Positions 1-14,400 of a DNA stretch of 64,000 nt are shown here, one piece after another (within the stretch, counting starts at the first letter, position 1; each line of letters begins with the position of its first letter). Origin of the DNA: Rhea pennata (Eukaryota; Chordata; Aves; Rheiformes; Rheidae); contig NC_084702.1 in the NCBI RefSeq assembly GCF_028389875.1, forward strand, positions 60,862,553-60,926,552, in the 5' to 3' direction. A model generated the notes under the pieces. That model did not search any database. It saw only the letters and a list, made by a program, of their open reading frames with translations, and had not been told where the DNA came from. The position numbers and the translations under genes are program-made.

Positions 1-3000
1 CTTAGTAAGTTTTCTATTTGTTGTCCTTTTGGTTTCACCATGTGCTTCCTCCTTCTTGTATCACAAAATAGTAAGTAAAAGAGGCTCATTTCTCTCCTCC
101 ATAATTGTTTTTATATAGTACACAAATTTCTGTTGTATCTCAGATCTGTCTCCTTCTAAGCATCAAATTGTTTTCTATCTCTTTATACACAAGCATCAGA
201 CTCTAGTAATTTCTAGAACCCCTATATTTCTATCAGGCTTTTTAATCTTGATAGATTTTGTTTTTACTTTTTTACTTTAAAGCAGGTAAAAAGAGAATTG
301 AGCATATTATTTCAGGTGAGGACACTCTTAGAAAAAAGCATAAAACCTTCCACACATTATCTGATCAACACACTTAACAGCTAGCTCTTATCTAGGGAGC
401 TGGTTTTATTATTAGGATTCACCTGACTTCAAGCAGGCACAATTAAAGAGCATAACAGGAGAAATCAAGCTGAATTGACCTATACACTTATTTTTTAATT
501 AATTTTAAAGTACATTTTCAATTTTTAAAAATGATTGGTCTGAGAACAGCAGAATAAATAACCCATATTACAAAAATTCAAATCATTTGAATTGTTAAAT
601 GTTTTCTGTAGAAAGTCATAATTGGCTAAAACATTTTAGCATACAAGAATATAAGGACTGACTTTTCTGTTATTTATAACACTTCTTTTTTTCCTCATAA
701 TACAACAGATTTGTGTGCACATGTAAATTTGTGTAGTTGTACTATTCCTTGCTAACATTTAGCCATGCATACATATACATCTGAATCAGTATAATAACTG
801 AACACATTTTGCAGAGGTAACAGTATTTCATTTGAATTTAAATGTCTTGTTTTGAATAAGCAGTTGTATTATGGAGCTAAATCAGTCAGCTTAACAACAA
901 AGGGCAGTATGCTGATGAATTATGTATGTTATCTGCATTTTCTGCCTGCTGATAATTGACAGGTATCATGGCACCTTCTACAAACTTCCTGTAATTATAT
1001 GCCACATATCAAACACTGACTTATGTGTAATGGTCCCCCCCCCCCACACACACACAAATGTTTTTATGTTTTATTTAGAGCTTACAGCATTTTTACATTT
1101 TATGTTTCTCTTACTCTGGTTTCCAAGCTGTTTTGCCACTCAACCATTCAACAATGTTAAATTAATAAGATTTCTTCAGCGTTAGTTTGTCAGAGTCACT
1201 CATCCAAGCTTTGTTCCATACTTTTTATTTGTTTTATTTGAAAACATTTAGTAAAGATAAACCAAAGAAATTTTTCCTTTTAATTGTCTAAGAGAACTAA
1301 CTTGCTGTTTCAAGACTTGTAGTAAAATAGATAGTTCAGTCTTTGCTATCAGGTTCCTGTCTTTAATAATAGATATATTTTAGACATTACATAGCTGGTT
1401 AGTTAAGTTAAAAAAAATGTCTTAACAGAGCTGATTAAATAGCTAGTTCCTTCTTGGTAGTATATATTTAATTGAGAGGAACTCCACCATAGCAAGGACA
1501 CATTAACTGGGTAGCTCCGCAACCAGACTCATTAGATGCAATGCTTACTGATTAAATTTAACCACTACTGGGTATCTTAGCACACGGTCCAGAATTACTT
1601 TTCTTTTAATTCAGTGTTCTGCTCCTTGGAAGGAAATTAATTTTACTGAGAATTATTTTAATAAGCCTGTGGTAATAAAGGTATAATTAAAAAGGAGTCT
1701 TTTAGTTACCTTAAAGGGCTTTTTACTTATAGCCTTAATATACCCAAATTTAGATTTTAATCCAAAAACCTACATTCAGTAAATGATATGCCTAGTTTAT
1801 GTAAAACAGCAGGACTAATATATACTACAGAACAGTTACTTACTTTCTATTATCTCATCCTTGACAGTATTCACATGAAATAAAACCCAACATTCACAGA
1901 AAGAGATTGTGCATAAAGAAAATTAGATAAATACCTATTTTTCCCCACTAATTTAGACTTCATTTGTCAACTTCTTCTCTAGAAACCAAAGCTTATACTC
2001 TTATCCCATATCATTGACTAAGTTAAGTTTCGAGGTTCATACCTTAATGAAAGAAGTGAACTGATACAGTGCTTCTCAGTGAATTAAAATATATTATTAA
2101 ATATATTTTAATATGAAGCATCTTTGATCAAAAACACTTAACAAACTGTCAAAATATGATACCTTGAAACTCTGGTAGAAGGTGACAGCTTGTAAACAGT
2201 CAGTGATGTTAAAGGAAATAAAATCTACTACCACCAGCTAGTAACATCTCTGCTCTTCACTAAACTGAAAGACAGAAGTTCAGGAAGGGGCAAAAAATGA
2301 CAGTATTTTTTTTTTTCTATCAGGCATGATTATTTGCCAAAAACATTTGGTTTTGTGGACCTTGCTTGCTTGGAATAAGTCAGAACTCTAAAAAGCAAAG
2401 AGTAGATAAGTGAGACAAAAAGCAGAGGGCAGATTTTTAGCAGTTGTTGGCAAGTGTTTATAAGAACAGTTATCAATGACCATATGGTCATAAACATAAA
2501 TTTAATTTTTAATAGCTTAGCATTCGAAGTAAATCCAGAAAATTCATAGAGACAAATAGAAGCATTCTGCTATGGGGTGCACTAACTTTTATATTACTAT
2601 CCCTACTTTTAGGCCATAAAAAAAGATACTGCTTAAACTTTTAAAAAATGTGCCTTTAGGCAGAAAGTTATGAGGTATTACAAACATGATTGAAACAGAA
2701 ATGAACATGCTCCTCTCAAATTTTTATTTTATATTACCACCAATGTACCTAACACTTTTGTACAGATTTTTGTTTTTTAGATGCTGCTCATCGAGCTTAT
2801 CTGGAGGCAGCACAGCTGCTTTTCCCAGAAGCTTTCCCTTTTCCCAGAAGGCTATTGTCTTCACGGGAGAAGCTCTCCAAACTGTCTAAGAGGTATTCAA
2901 ACTGTGGTAGGAGGTTAGGAAAGCAAACAGGCTGGGGTGCTTGAGGGACGCAAGACTTCCAGAATGTCCAAGGGACACATAGGAACTACTCTTGGAAAGA

Positions 3001-5160
3001 AAATGGCAAATCAAAGACATTTCTGTAGGTTGCCTTATTTAGACAAACAAAATAAAGATTAGGAGAGGACTGGTTTAATCTTGATAAAAACAAAATCCAA
3101 ATGTCTTCAACTTTGTATCCTTCTAAAGAATAATCAAGCAAACATTCAAAACAAAACAGGCTCTATGATTCCTTTTCATCTTGTAATGATCTCCACACCT
3201 GTCAATCTGCTTAGCATAGTCTAATTTGTTTAGGGCTAAATAATACAGCACTTTCCTCACAGGAGTGGTACATATTTAGGCAAGTAATCTTGTGAAATTA
3301 ACAGGACTACTCCTCTAATTAAGAGGTTCAAGATGGGACCTTGGCAAATACCTTATCTATAAGTATTCACATCAAAAGTGCTTACATAAGAGGTTATTAT
3401 TATATTAGAGCAGTGTTATCTGATTTTCTTTAGTGGAGGTGGGCCACATCACCTCCCGCAGGAGCACTCATAGGGTCCAGCAACCAGTCTTTCCACTGTA
3501 ATATGGTCAGAAGAGAGTCTGTTACCTACTCTCATACCACAGGAATAGACCTGTCACATCATGGGTGTGGATGGGTGCATTTCCAAGCATAGAATGGAAG
3601 ATACCCAAAGCCGTTAGGAAAGAGGGTGGAACAGTTGCTAGAGCAATTCCCTGGCCAAAGAGAATGGCCCTGGGAAAGAACATCATGGAACAGCCCTCGG
3701 CTGAAACTCTTCCGATGGGCTGGGTATGACTTGCGAGCCCTAAGTGAGTACCCCCCACACTAGACCTATTTCTTTTATATTTGCAATCATGGATCATAAG
3801 CTACTAGGTTGTTCAAGTTCAGGCTCGTTATTCAGTTTGTGATCATTTTATACACCTGGAAAAGGGGATGAATGAAGATCCATATTGCCTAACTACAAAT
3901 GCTACAGCTAAATTGAATTTTCCCTTGCAAATAATCTGCACATAGATAGAATGCCAGTCTCTTAAATAAGCTCATTCGTTAGAGAATTCCAACTACTTTC
4001 CTCTCAGCTACAAGTAGCTTCTGACAGGACTTACACCTATATCATTTTGTGAGTAGGTCTTCAAAGAGTGAATTGAAAATACACTGGCCTATACTTGCCC
4101 CTAGAGAATAAGCACATCATTTCTGCTTATTTTGGCACTTCAGTCTACCAACAAAAAAGTCTCATAGTGGCAAAGCAGGCTGTCATTTTGATAGCAGGCT
4201 GACTTGATTAATATAGTTGCGAAGCTTGTTTTGCAATTCAAACCTTGTCAAACCAAATCCAAAATGAGTTTCTTGGATAAATTACAATGTAAATACTGAA
4301 TCAGAACGTATTTTCTGTAATTACCAAGCAGTTCTGTAAAAGGAGCCCTAAAGCCTGATAATGCTCCCCCAGCAAATGACACCTTTCTGGAACATTTCAG
4401 TACTTGGCAGAGGAGGCTGATGGTAAGTTTGCATGCAAAAAACCACCAGCTTCAGGCCGACTTGAAAGTGGCTATGCTCTAGTCAGCCCTAGTACTACTC
4501 TAGTGGGAGATAGGAAACTCAACAAGCTAATGTCTAAAGCAAATGGACACATTTCCTATCCTCTATTTTTCATTTTAAGACCTTTCTTACCTAGACACAC
4601 TTCTGCCAGATCAGCCCAGGCATCAGCAGGCTTTGCTCTTCATTGTTACTTAAGACAGCAGCATTTTAACTTAACCGTTCTCATTCATTGTATGCTTTTA
4701 TTTCAGTAAAAAGAAAAAAAAAACAAATAAACATCTTTTATTTTTGAAAAATGTCTATAGGCAAGTGTTGGAATTTTTCTCTTCCTGTAAATCTGGCAGT
4801 CAGCAGTCAAATCTTTTAAACAACTGGTTTTTGGGATAGCTTGCAACCTTGATGTCTGCAGTAGCTTTGTTTATTGGGGGCCTGATTTTTAAGTTAGGGG
4901 CAGCTTTAAGTGTTAAAATAATTCAAAATAGGGCCCTTGGTTTTCCATTAATATTCTTCCCATTTAAAATAATGGGGTACCAGTTCATGGCCAAGATCTC
5001 TCAAATAATGACTGCCCTGAACGACTCTATTAAAGCACAGCAGCGTGCACAGCAGGTGGAAACATTCTGAAGGAAGCTTTTTTCAGTCCAAAAATAAGGA
5101 TTGAAACTGAATGTTTCACAGGAATGTAAAAATTTGGACAACAGCAAAACAAATTCCTGT
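1..5160. other. AT-rich intergenic DNA, no gene seen
   Basis: No open reading frame here resembles a known protein. All are short and have the composition of chance frames in AT-rich DNA. The stretch holds a C11 run followed by (AC)n at 1035-1057 and a perfect 12-bp inverted repeat at 2083-2112. By synteny it belongs to the long interval between SMIM15 and its upstream neighbour, probably ZSWIM6. Confidence 0.6.
1035..1057. repeat. C11 homopolymer joined to (AC)n
   Basis: Eleven consecutive C residues (1035-1045) run directly into a short AC dinucleotide tract. This is simple-sequence DNA, likely polymorphic in length and prone to sequencing error. Confidence 0.9.
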
Positions 5161-5186
5161 GTTTCTAGTGCAGTGTAACTGCAGCA

Positions 5187-5490
5187 GGTGAGCAGGGCAG
5201 AGCCCGGGGGGGCCAGCCGGCAGCCGCGTTCCCATCGAGCGGAAAAAGGGTTTCCCACATCCCAGGCCCACGTCCTCGCACTGAGCCGCGCTCAGCCCTC
5301 CGCGCTCGCCCGCTGGGGACATTACACTTCGTATGAGCAAGCAGCAGTCGGGGCTGTGGGACGGGCTCCCGCAGGGAGGGTGCTCGCTGGGGGGCGACGC
5401 CAGCTGAGGACGCCGCGCTGAGGACGCCGCGCGGGGCCGGGTGCGAGCCTGCCCTCGCCTCCGCGGAACCAGCACACCTGCGCCACGGCT
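5187..5490. promoter_or_regulatory. Orphan CpG-rich patch
   Basis: About 300 bp of GC-rich, CpG-dense sequence sits in otherwise AT-rich DNA. It contains a perfect 14-bp tandem duplication (5404-5417 and 5418-5431). A strong donor-like CAG|GTGAGC lies on the plus strand at 5187/5188, and a CAG|GTGTGC donor-like site on the minus strand at 5478/5477. A CCAAT-type ATTGG within the palindromic context GGCCATTGGCCA follows at about 5639-5650. No coding sequence is convincing. Possibilities are the promoter or first exon of a non-coding RNA, an alternative distal promoter for a flanking gene, or an intergenic regulatory island. The composition is directly visible; the function is inferred. Confidence 0.5.
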
Positions 5491-5494
5491 TTGC

Positions 5495-8400
5495 GGGGGG
5501 TTGTCTTTCCTGTTTCTAAAATGTACAAGGAGCTATCTGTCCGCTGGCAGTATACATATAAACACCTTTTTAAATCTTTCACAATGGAATTGTTGTTTTC
5601 CAGCCAGACTTATTCCTCACTAGGACAATATTTACAGGCCATTGGCCACCTTGAGAATTTTCTGGAATTCTCCAACTCAGCTGTCAGCTCTGTATTACTA
5701 TACATCTGTAGTACTATATTTCACTTTAACATAACAAAGAGGGAAAAAAAAATCCTCTGTCCCCCAAATGTTTCCTCCCATGCCAATAAATGCCCTTGTG
5801 CTGATGATGCTTAAACTAGGAATTTATGTATCATATTTCAAAGATGCACTTTAAGTATTTACATGTAACAACTTCCTGAATAATACAGACTGTACTTGTC
5901 CAGAGCTGTTACTGCAGTACATTTTTTCAACACCCAATTACTACATGCTTGCCTCAAGATAATCTGTGGAAATTTTCATGAGAACTGCATTAGTCTCGAT
6001 TTCTACAAGATGTTATCAGAATCAAAACAAAAATTCATTAAATAAATATACAGTAACTTTGTGCCAGTATTGTGTACCACTTCTGGTTCTACGTGATGCA
6101 CAAGTTTCACATTTCTACTTCATCAGTATCCATCATATTCACAGACAGTCTTAAAACCCAGTATATATGTAAACCTATGGAAAAATGATATTGAAACACC
6201 TATGCCTTAGATGTGAAACATCTCTAAGTTTGTTACATAAAGGAATGGAGAAAAGCATTTAATAAAAATACAAGATTATTAAAAGCATCAAATCAATTAC
6301 TGTATTTCCTTGCCTGTGATACCATAGGTTAAAACAGCGTCACAGTTCTCTGAGGAGACAATGTAGGAATAGTCTGTGCTTCCCTGAGACATTTCAGATT
6401 TATTGTGAATTTTTACTTTAGAATGGGTAAAAGTAGGGAGATAAGGCAAGTTTAACAATTATAATATTAAAAAAAAAAAACTCCTGTTTTGGAAACAAGG
6501 ATAACAATGCTGTGTTTATCGGTGACACCCTGCAAATGAAAACAACCAGTCTGCTTTCACTATTAAAGTCAGATGAACAGAGATCAGAAACAGCAATACC
6601 TTCAGGAACAGCACCATGGCGAGTTTAACATAATCTTAGTATCACCTTTAAACCCTGAAAAACCCAAAGCACAGCTTTACTATTTAAGAAATCCATCCAG
6701 TTAAATTGAAAGAAGTGGAGAGAGCCCAAGCACTAATTGAGGACTTTGCCCAACAAGTATGAAAAGGCTAAATGCAGTGCAGAGGAAGCAGTACAGCCTG
6801 CAATGTATTCCACACACGCCCCGCAGTGGGGGCCCAAGGAGAACTGAGCGTGCTGGGGAAAGAAGAACACGAGAGGAAATGCTCCAGGTAGCAGGAGTTC
6901 ACACTGCAGTCTGGTGAAGGCAAAGACAGGCCGTGTCTCACACACCACCTGACCTGACACTGCTCATTTCCCGTCGTCTGTTGTATGTGGTACCTCAGCA
7001 CCTACGCTTGCCCATGGACAAGGTCCTTTCTGCCTCCCATCATGCTAGGTGCTATCCATGTGCCTGAAGCACGCACAGTGTGAGTCCTAGAGTTAAGCTG
7101 ATATCAAGGCATTAATAAAAGAAGAAGCAAGTCCGACAAATACAGCAGCCGTCTTGAGGATTTTTTAGAAAAGACTGCACATAATAGTTTAATTTCAGCC
7201 TTACTTCATTCAAACTTAGTTAAAAGCTCAAAAAAAGTTGCATATGTACTGCAAATAAATATTTTGCCAAGAACATTCATCTGGTTGGGCCAGCTGAAGG
7301 TTTGGAACATTCTGAGTAATGCAAACAAGTCCTAATTGAACCTATAATGATTGAAGTTGTAACAGATACTACATAACAGCGCCAGCTGATAACAGCTAGC
7401 AGGTGGGTAGACTCTTGTGTGCTGTGCAAACCCTGCTCATTCTATTTTCTCTTTAATTTCCACCTTTAACTTCCTTTTACTAAAAGTTGTTATACCATGT
7501 CATAAATATAGAACATTTTGGGGTAGGAGCTGGCATTTTGGTATGGATTTTGCGGTCTGTGAAGTCCAGGTTTGATTTTGACCCATAGGTTCTATTGTAT
7601 TACAAAACACCATAATGACGTGGTGGATTGGAATTTTACTTGAGTAAGGACCACAGAATGTAGTCAGTTCCTAGCCTTTGCCTTGGTCTGTAGGTTTGCT
7701 TGCAGAAAAGGTCTGCAAAAGTGCTTCAGAAAAAATATTCACATGCAATAAAAATATCTTCCTTCTCTTTTTGGCTAGAGATTTTTAGAAGACACTGAAC
7801 ACTCATTGCAGAAAAAAAAATAATATAAAACTAATCCTCTGTATTTATTCTGTAGAGCTGACAAAAGTGTTTTTTTAGTATTAAAAACAATAAAAACACC
7901 CCAGAATAATCCAGATTTTAAATCATCCCCAAATTTTAATTCTTACCAATTTCAATAACTCCCTATTTCGCTTGTACCAGAGACACTGATTCTATAATCA
8001 GAAATGTAGTAGCTCCCATTTAAGATTATGTACGCTTTACTTATATATTGTAAGCACCATCTTCTACCGACATTGCAATTTAATTAGAAAAGCAATATAC
8101 TCTAAGAGAAAATAATGATTTGGTTATCTCTGCATCACTGAAATCTGAGACCTAGAATATATATGCCTTGAATAAATTCATTGTTTTAATATACCTGTTC
8201 TGATCTGAGTCATATTAACCTATAGAGATTCAGTTTTTGTGTATCAGTTTAGCAACATTTCAGCAGCAAGACCTAGGCAAAATCACCAAGTAATTTCCAT
8301 TTGTGAACAATCTATTTCATTATGCTTAATGCATTGAAAAGCTTCACTTTTTCTGTAGAGAAGTTCATGACTGGAATTGAGTTTTGGGGACTCCTGCGAG

Positions 8401-11400
8401 ACAAATCTGTAGGACAATAGACACTATTATTCTGCTAAGGTTTGGGATTTTACTTTTTTCCATTTGACAGGAGCAAAGAAAGGAGGCCTGAATAATTCCA
8501 ATTCCATACCAGATTTGTTGGTCATGAAACATAAATTTTATAAATAAAATAAAATGAAATATATACAAAAATTAAATTCTGGTGTCAGAAGAACTTTTAG
8601 CATCTTTCCTATGACCTGCTGTCATCAAAAGGGTTTCCTATTTAATATATGGTGATGGTTGGTGTGTGCTCAATTCCAGGCCCACCTCATCTTTGGATGT
8701 CAAAACAATGTGGATATTAAGCAGATATATGATGTTCCGTACCTTACAGTGGCAGAGTGACTAAGTCTTTTGTCTGTCTTGCATATATACCTATATATGT
8801 GTGTGTGTGTGTATACATACATATACATGTGAGTGTATTTATAGTCAAGAAACCATTATATGCTCCTTTTCTTAAATATGAAGATCACTGACATCTACCT
8901 AGCTGTGTAATTATAACATTAAACTAACAAATGAGATTCATGTTTGGTGTATATGAGAAATGAATACTCCACTGTCTCAAATGGAAATATTTTAATACAT
9001 TTCTTACTTCACCACTTGGTGTTACCTTTCCATAGTCCTGATCTGCCCCCCATACCATCCTTGCTGAAAACACATTGGGATGCAAAGCAAGATATCCAGG
9101 GATCATGGACGCCCCTTAAGGACCAAGGGCACAAGCAGTTCATCTTGAGAAAGGGAAAAAAATATATCTGAAATGAAAAGCCAAGGATCTGAATTTACTC
9201 CTTCTGGTGGTCTGCCAGGCTTCACAGCATGCACATTATCTGACTATGTACCTTCACATAGTGTCTGGGTGCAAGACTGGGCTTCTTTGTCATGCCTCTT
9301 GCGGAGCATTTAAACCCATTGTTGCATTTTTCTAGGCTCTTGCAGGATGTGTAACACAGTATAAGAATAAGCAGTTGCATTATTTTCTTAGTGTCATGTT
9401 TCTTTGCTTAAGTACAAATATCAGGTGCCATACAAGTTGCAGCACTGGTTTATATTTGCACAGTAATTGCTTAAGTAAATTACAGCACATGAGTAAGCAG
9501 AAGGGGAATGGAGAAAGGACTCGCTTACTTGGATTAAAGTTTTCCATTGCCTGTGTAACATGCGCTTATCACTGGGCTTGCCTTAGAATGGATCCTGATG
9601 ACCCAACAGCATGACACTGAATTATTTTGCATTATCAGTTTGCTGAGGGCCCCACATGACTGGTTATTGTCAGAGCACTTGAAGTCAAGGAGCAACTGAT
9701 TGCATCCATGGCTGAGAATACCTGCACTCTCCATTTCCTATTACTTCTTCTGCATTCCTCTCTAAATCTATGCTAGTTGTCTTTATAAGCTCACACCTCC
9801 CAGTGCTTATGCTTGTGATAACAGGGTTAAAGAAGTCAGAAAGACTAATAATTTCTTAAGCAGAGATGGGAAGATGTCCTAAATAAAAATAAGATGGTCT
9901 TCAAATTACCTCCCTTACTGGATATGGAACAGAAGAGCTGGGAGGAGAGGCTGGGGAAAAGATACTGGAGTTACATCAGAAACCTTCAGTTTTTCACTCT
10001 CACTTGTTCATTGCTGAGTTTTGTGGTGATAACAACTGGTTTGGGGCTACCACTGAGGGTAGGTAGCACTCTCAGAAAATAACTGCAGTTTGGGGGACAT
10101 CTCTAAAGAGCCTTTCAGCTAAATCTTTGCCCCAATATTTATACCACTGTAAATCATGTTGGCCAGTACAAACTTAGTGTCACCAACAATGGCAGCAAGT
10201 GTTCATATCACAGAAAAGAGGTCTTGAACGATCATTCAATACTTCCCCTTACGATATGTTCAGAATTATTTTCAGCAGCATTTTACCTGAGTGCACTGTT
10301 TTACATCTCTCTGGAGCTCCATCAATAAAGACCTAATGTTCTGCTTCTCCAAATGCCTCTCAGATATTGAACAAAACATAATATACATCACAAACAGTGA
10401 ACTTTTAATGTTCTCTCTTGTCACTGGCTCTCTCTCACTCCAGCTTGCATTAATCTCTGTTACTCTCTTGATACTCTTCTGTTATGGAGCTTAAAGTGTT
10501 CCTGCTACTTCACTATGCAGAGATAGATAAATAAGAGACTAAGGGGAGGAATAATAGCTCTGTAGTGAAAATGAATGTAGTTTTAGGTGCAGGTGGAGTC
10601 AAGAATTAGCAGATGCATGTACTCCCAGTCACACTGCAGAAAGAAGCTTATGCAGTTAGATTCATGCTAAGATCTTTTGTGTGATCAGCATCAAAGCAGT
10701 CACAAGTTTTCACCAAATTTCACATTTTATTTCATTTCTCTGTCCTGATATTTTTGGTTATGTTCTGCAATGAGACTTGAAAGTGGGAATGAGGCAGGGG
10801 AAGCTAACAGGAGCTGTAGGTTGTGACCAAGATTGGAGATGCACGAGGGCAAGGGAGGGTGGCTAAGGAGCTGCAAGAGTAGTTGGGGCTACCAGGGTAG
10901 GAGCAATGAGAAAAACTCCAGCTGGGAAACAATGTGTTGTGATACCCTTGCTATGAGAAGCAGAAGGTTTCAGACCAATAGCTGTGTACAGTCAGAGATG
11001 CCCCAGGTATTCAGATCATACTATGGAAGTACTCCTAATGAAAGCCTGTGGCAATTTGTCATTGGCTTACTCCTATAAAAATACAAGATGCATATATTGC
11101 ACACTGAATTTGGAGAATTTTCTGACTTTCAGTATTTGGTTTCTCCATCTCAACATTACTTTTACTTCATGGGCATATACATTCAGACACATTTAAGGAA
11201 ACTTAAGTAAAATTACTACTACTAACTGAAAAGACATATTCTCAGTTTGTCCTCAGAGTGCCACGTTAAATCTTTGACTTGCTTAGAAAACTAGAAATGT
11301 GTTAAAAATGCATTCAGACTTAATTTGATAAGATATTCATGTTTTAATGGACAAATCTCAGAGCAATTGACTTATAATGAAATATCAAACTTGATACCTT

Positions 11401-14400
11401 TTTAAATTTTTCTTTAAAAAAGACCTCTTAAATGTGTTTTTTTCATCTATTTCTGGCCATAGTTAGCATTACTGATGGGCTGTATGCTCTGCTGTAGTTT
11501 ATTTCCCTTATAAAAAGAAAGGATCAGGAGCCACCCATGTCTAACAGGGTAGTTTTGAAAGTATGAAGTAGTTTTGTAGAATAAAGTTATTCTCTCAGCC
11601 CACATTCTTCCACACTCTTTCTGCTTTCCCTGCTGTGAATATTCTTCCAAACAGTTAGGCTGAGTCTGCTCAGTACATCATTTGTTGTCCTAGGTATCTC
11701 CATGAATAACAGGCAACAGAGGGAAAGTACATGTAGCACAAAGTGACTCCTCTCCCTTTATTAGATACAGATGCAAGGAAACCCAGTCTTCCATAAAGAA
11801 ACTTACACTTTCAGTAGAGCAGTTCCCATAAAACAGCCTGTGTGTTGCAGGCAAAGGGGTCAACTATTGACTAGGAGTTATCAAAGCAAAGTCCATACAT
11901 TAAAGTAATATAGTTTCCTGTTCCAGTCAGCTCAGCCTTGCTGTCTTTTTAGGAGGAAAATCCACAAAGGCAGATCTTCTTTCTCAGAAATACTGAGCAG
12001 ATCCCAATTCTTAGAAGCTACTTTCTGCATATCTTGCTGGGTAAGAGGGTACACAGGTACCCTCTTTTTCATGAGCATATTCATGAGCTTTCTACCTCCT
12101 TCTCATGAGCTTAGCTGAAAGACTCTCTGATTAGCCACTCTAGCAAGATCTCTTGACCAGGGACCATCTTTTCTCCCTTTTGTTTTGTAACTAGCTAGCT
12201 TCTCCTGTGGATGGAGTGGATACCTCTCACTTAGCAACAACAGTTCTTCTATCCAGCCACCATCTCTTCACCATGTTAGCCCAAAGTCATGGCTATCGGC
12301 ACCAGTCAATTAGGAAAATAACAGTAGTTGACAGTTCTCTGATTATTTGGTGAAAAAGCAAGAGGATTGTATATGCAAATAAACTTATAACTGCTGAGGT
12401 ATGACATCTGATATCTAAACCACACCCTCTGAAAACTGAAACTATTTATGAAGGTCATAAAGCCAGAAAACAGAGCCACAAAATTTGTAATACCTTACCT
12501 TTGGGACCATCAGACATCTTCAACCATGGATCCAAGCAAAGCCCTTACCCAAGGGAGCTCTGGTTGGGTTCCCCTTCTGAGCTGTCACAGGACAGATGTA
12601 TTGAATCCACCTTTTGAACTCTATTTGCTTTCAAGATAGTTGCATCTACAGATACCCTCTGCCTTCATGCATCTTCATGGACTTTCCTCAGGTGTAGGTG
12701 CTTTCTCTGGTACATCTAGAGATTATGCAGTTTACAACATAGCTGTTCCAGCTACCAGTTTAACTCTCTGAGGATTATGTGGTAGGTAAAGTATTTATTC
12801 AGCCTTCACAGACAAACTTCTTGACCATGCAGTCACCCATTTCACTCACAGAAAAACACCAGAGAGTTAAGAGGCAAAAAAATAATAATATCCAGTATGC
12901 TCAAGAGCCTTTTTCCTTTTGTCACTATCCCATGGGGGAGTTCAACCCCTTCTGCTCCCCAGTATTCATGCTCACTCTTCCAGTCTGGCCATGGTGTGAA
13001 TTCCTCCCCTTCACTGGATGCAGTTCTCCTTCTTTTTAAAACTGCTCACCAAAGGTTATTAGCAGTCTGCAGCTGGTACTCTCCATTGCCCAGGCAACAC
13101 TACTTCATTGGTTTTTACCCTTCTAGCACTATTTCAGTTTCTCAGACATTCTCTATTTCCTGACTTAAAGTGGACAATTGAGGTTGCACTGAAATCAATA
13201 TAGAGTTTGTAGAATGGAATAAACAAACATTGCAGGGCTCCCTGACCCGTCACAGCCAGGGCTCCCTTCAGAGCCTGGGTTAAAGCCATGTGTGTTGCCT
13301 TACACAACATTTAGCAAAGAAAAACTGCTCAGAGAACAATCATTTGGAGGCTAGTGTGTATTTTTTGCACTGCCTCTGAGGAATATGAAACTGCCCACAT
13401 AATTAAGGAAACTATGGCACATTCAGTTTTATTCTGGTCTTAATTCTCATGTTTGCCTATTTTACCTCTTCAAAAAATAATTATGGCTGCATGTTCTATT
13501 CACCAGATTATTTGTTTCATTTTATCAAACCTGTTTTTCTTGTTACAATAGCATGTGATCCATCAACTATTTAACACAATTAAGAAAAAAGAAAACAGTA
13601 ACTCTGCAAGTGCACACATTCCAAGACTGTGATAATATCACAAGTCATAAGAGCTTTGCTTTTCAAGAGAATATCATTTTGTCAGAATGACTGGGTATGG
13701 GTGCTTTTGGGTTAAAAATGAGCTGTATATTTTTTGTAGCATTTTTTGAATACAACTTTGTGATTCCCTTGCATATACCTTTAGGATAGGAAGGAAGTTT
13801 CCTAGTGCTAAAACTACTGTATATAAACATGTGACTAATTACACCAGAGACAGCAGAACTACTGATGGAAAGCACAAGTTCTGAAAATGAACATTTCCAG
13901 GATCACCCCAGTATGCACATGTTGACAGGCTGAAGGAATTTGAGCTGCTTATTCTAGAAACTTTCTTCCTAAAGTTCCCTTATTAGGCAACTCAAAGTGA
14001 CTGTAGCTCAATTCATTAAAGATCCTCCTTTTGCTTTCCAATATGATTTGCAGCAAGTAATTTTGACTCAATCATGCTGACCTCCAAAGTGCAGCTTTCC
14101 TGACTTGCAGTATTGCTGGATTTCCAAAATAACTATACAGCCCATCTCATCTTAAGGTGTCTTGCATAGCTGATGGATCAGGAGATATACATTTTTGTGA
14201 TTTTATCTCTGCTGAATGCATTCAGGATAATACTTGTATAATAATTTCAAGGTCTAGCGTTTGCTGTTTCTATTTATGAGGCATTATTTAAGGTTGTGCT
14301 TCAAAAGTACACAGCACTTCTGTGTTTTTGTCTCCTTTCCTTCCTGGCTGTTGTATGCCAGGTATTTTTGCCAGCTTTTCCTGCTGGCTATTGCATGCCA

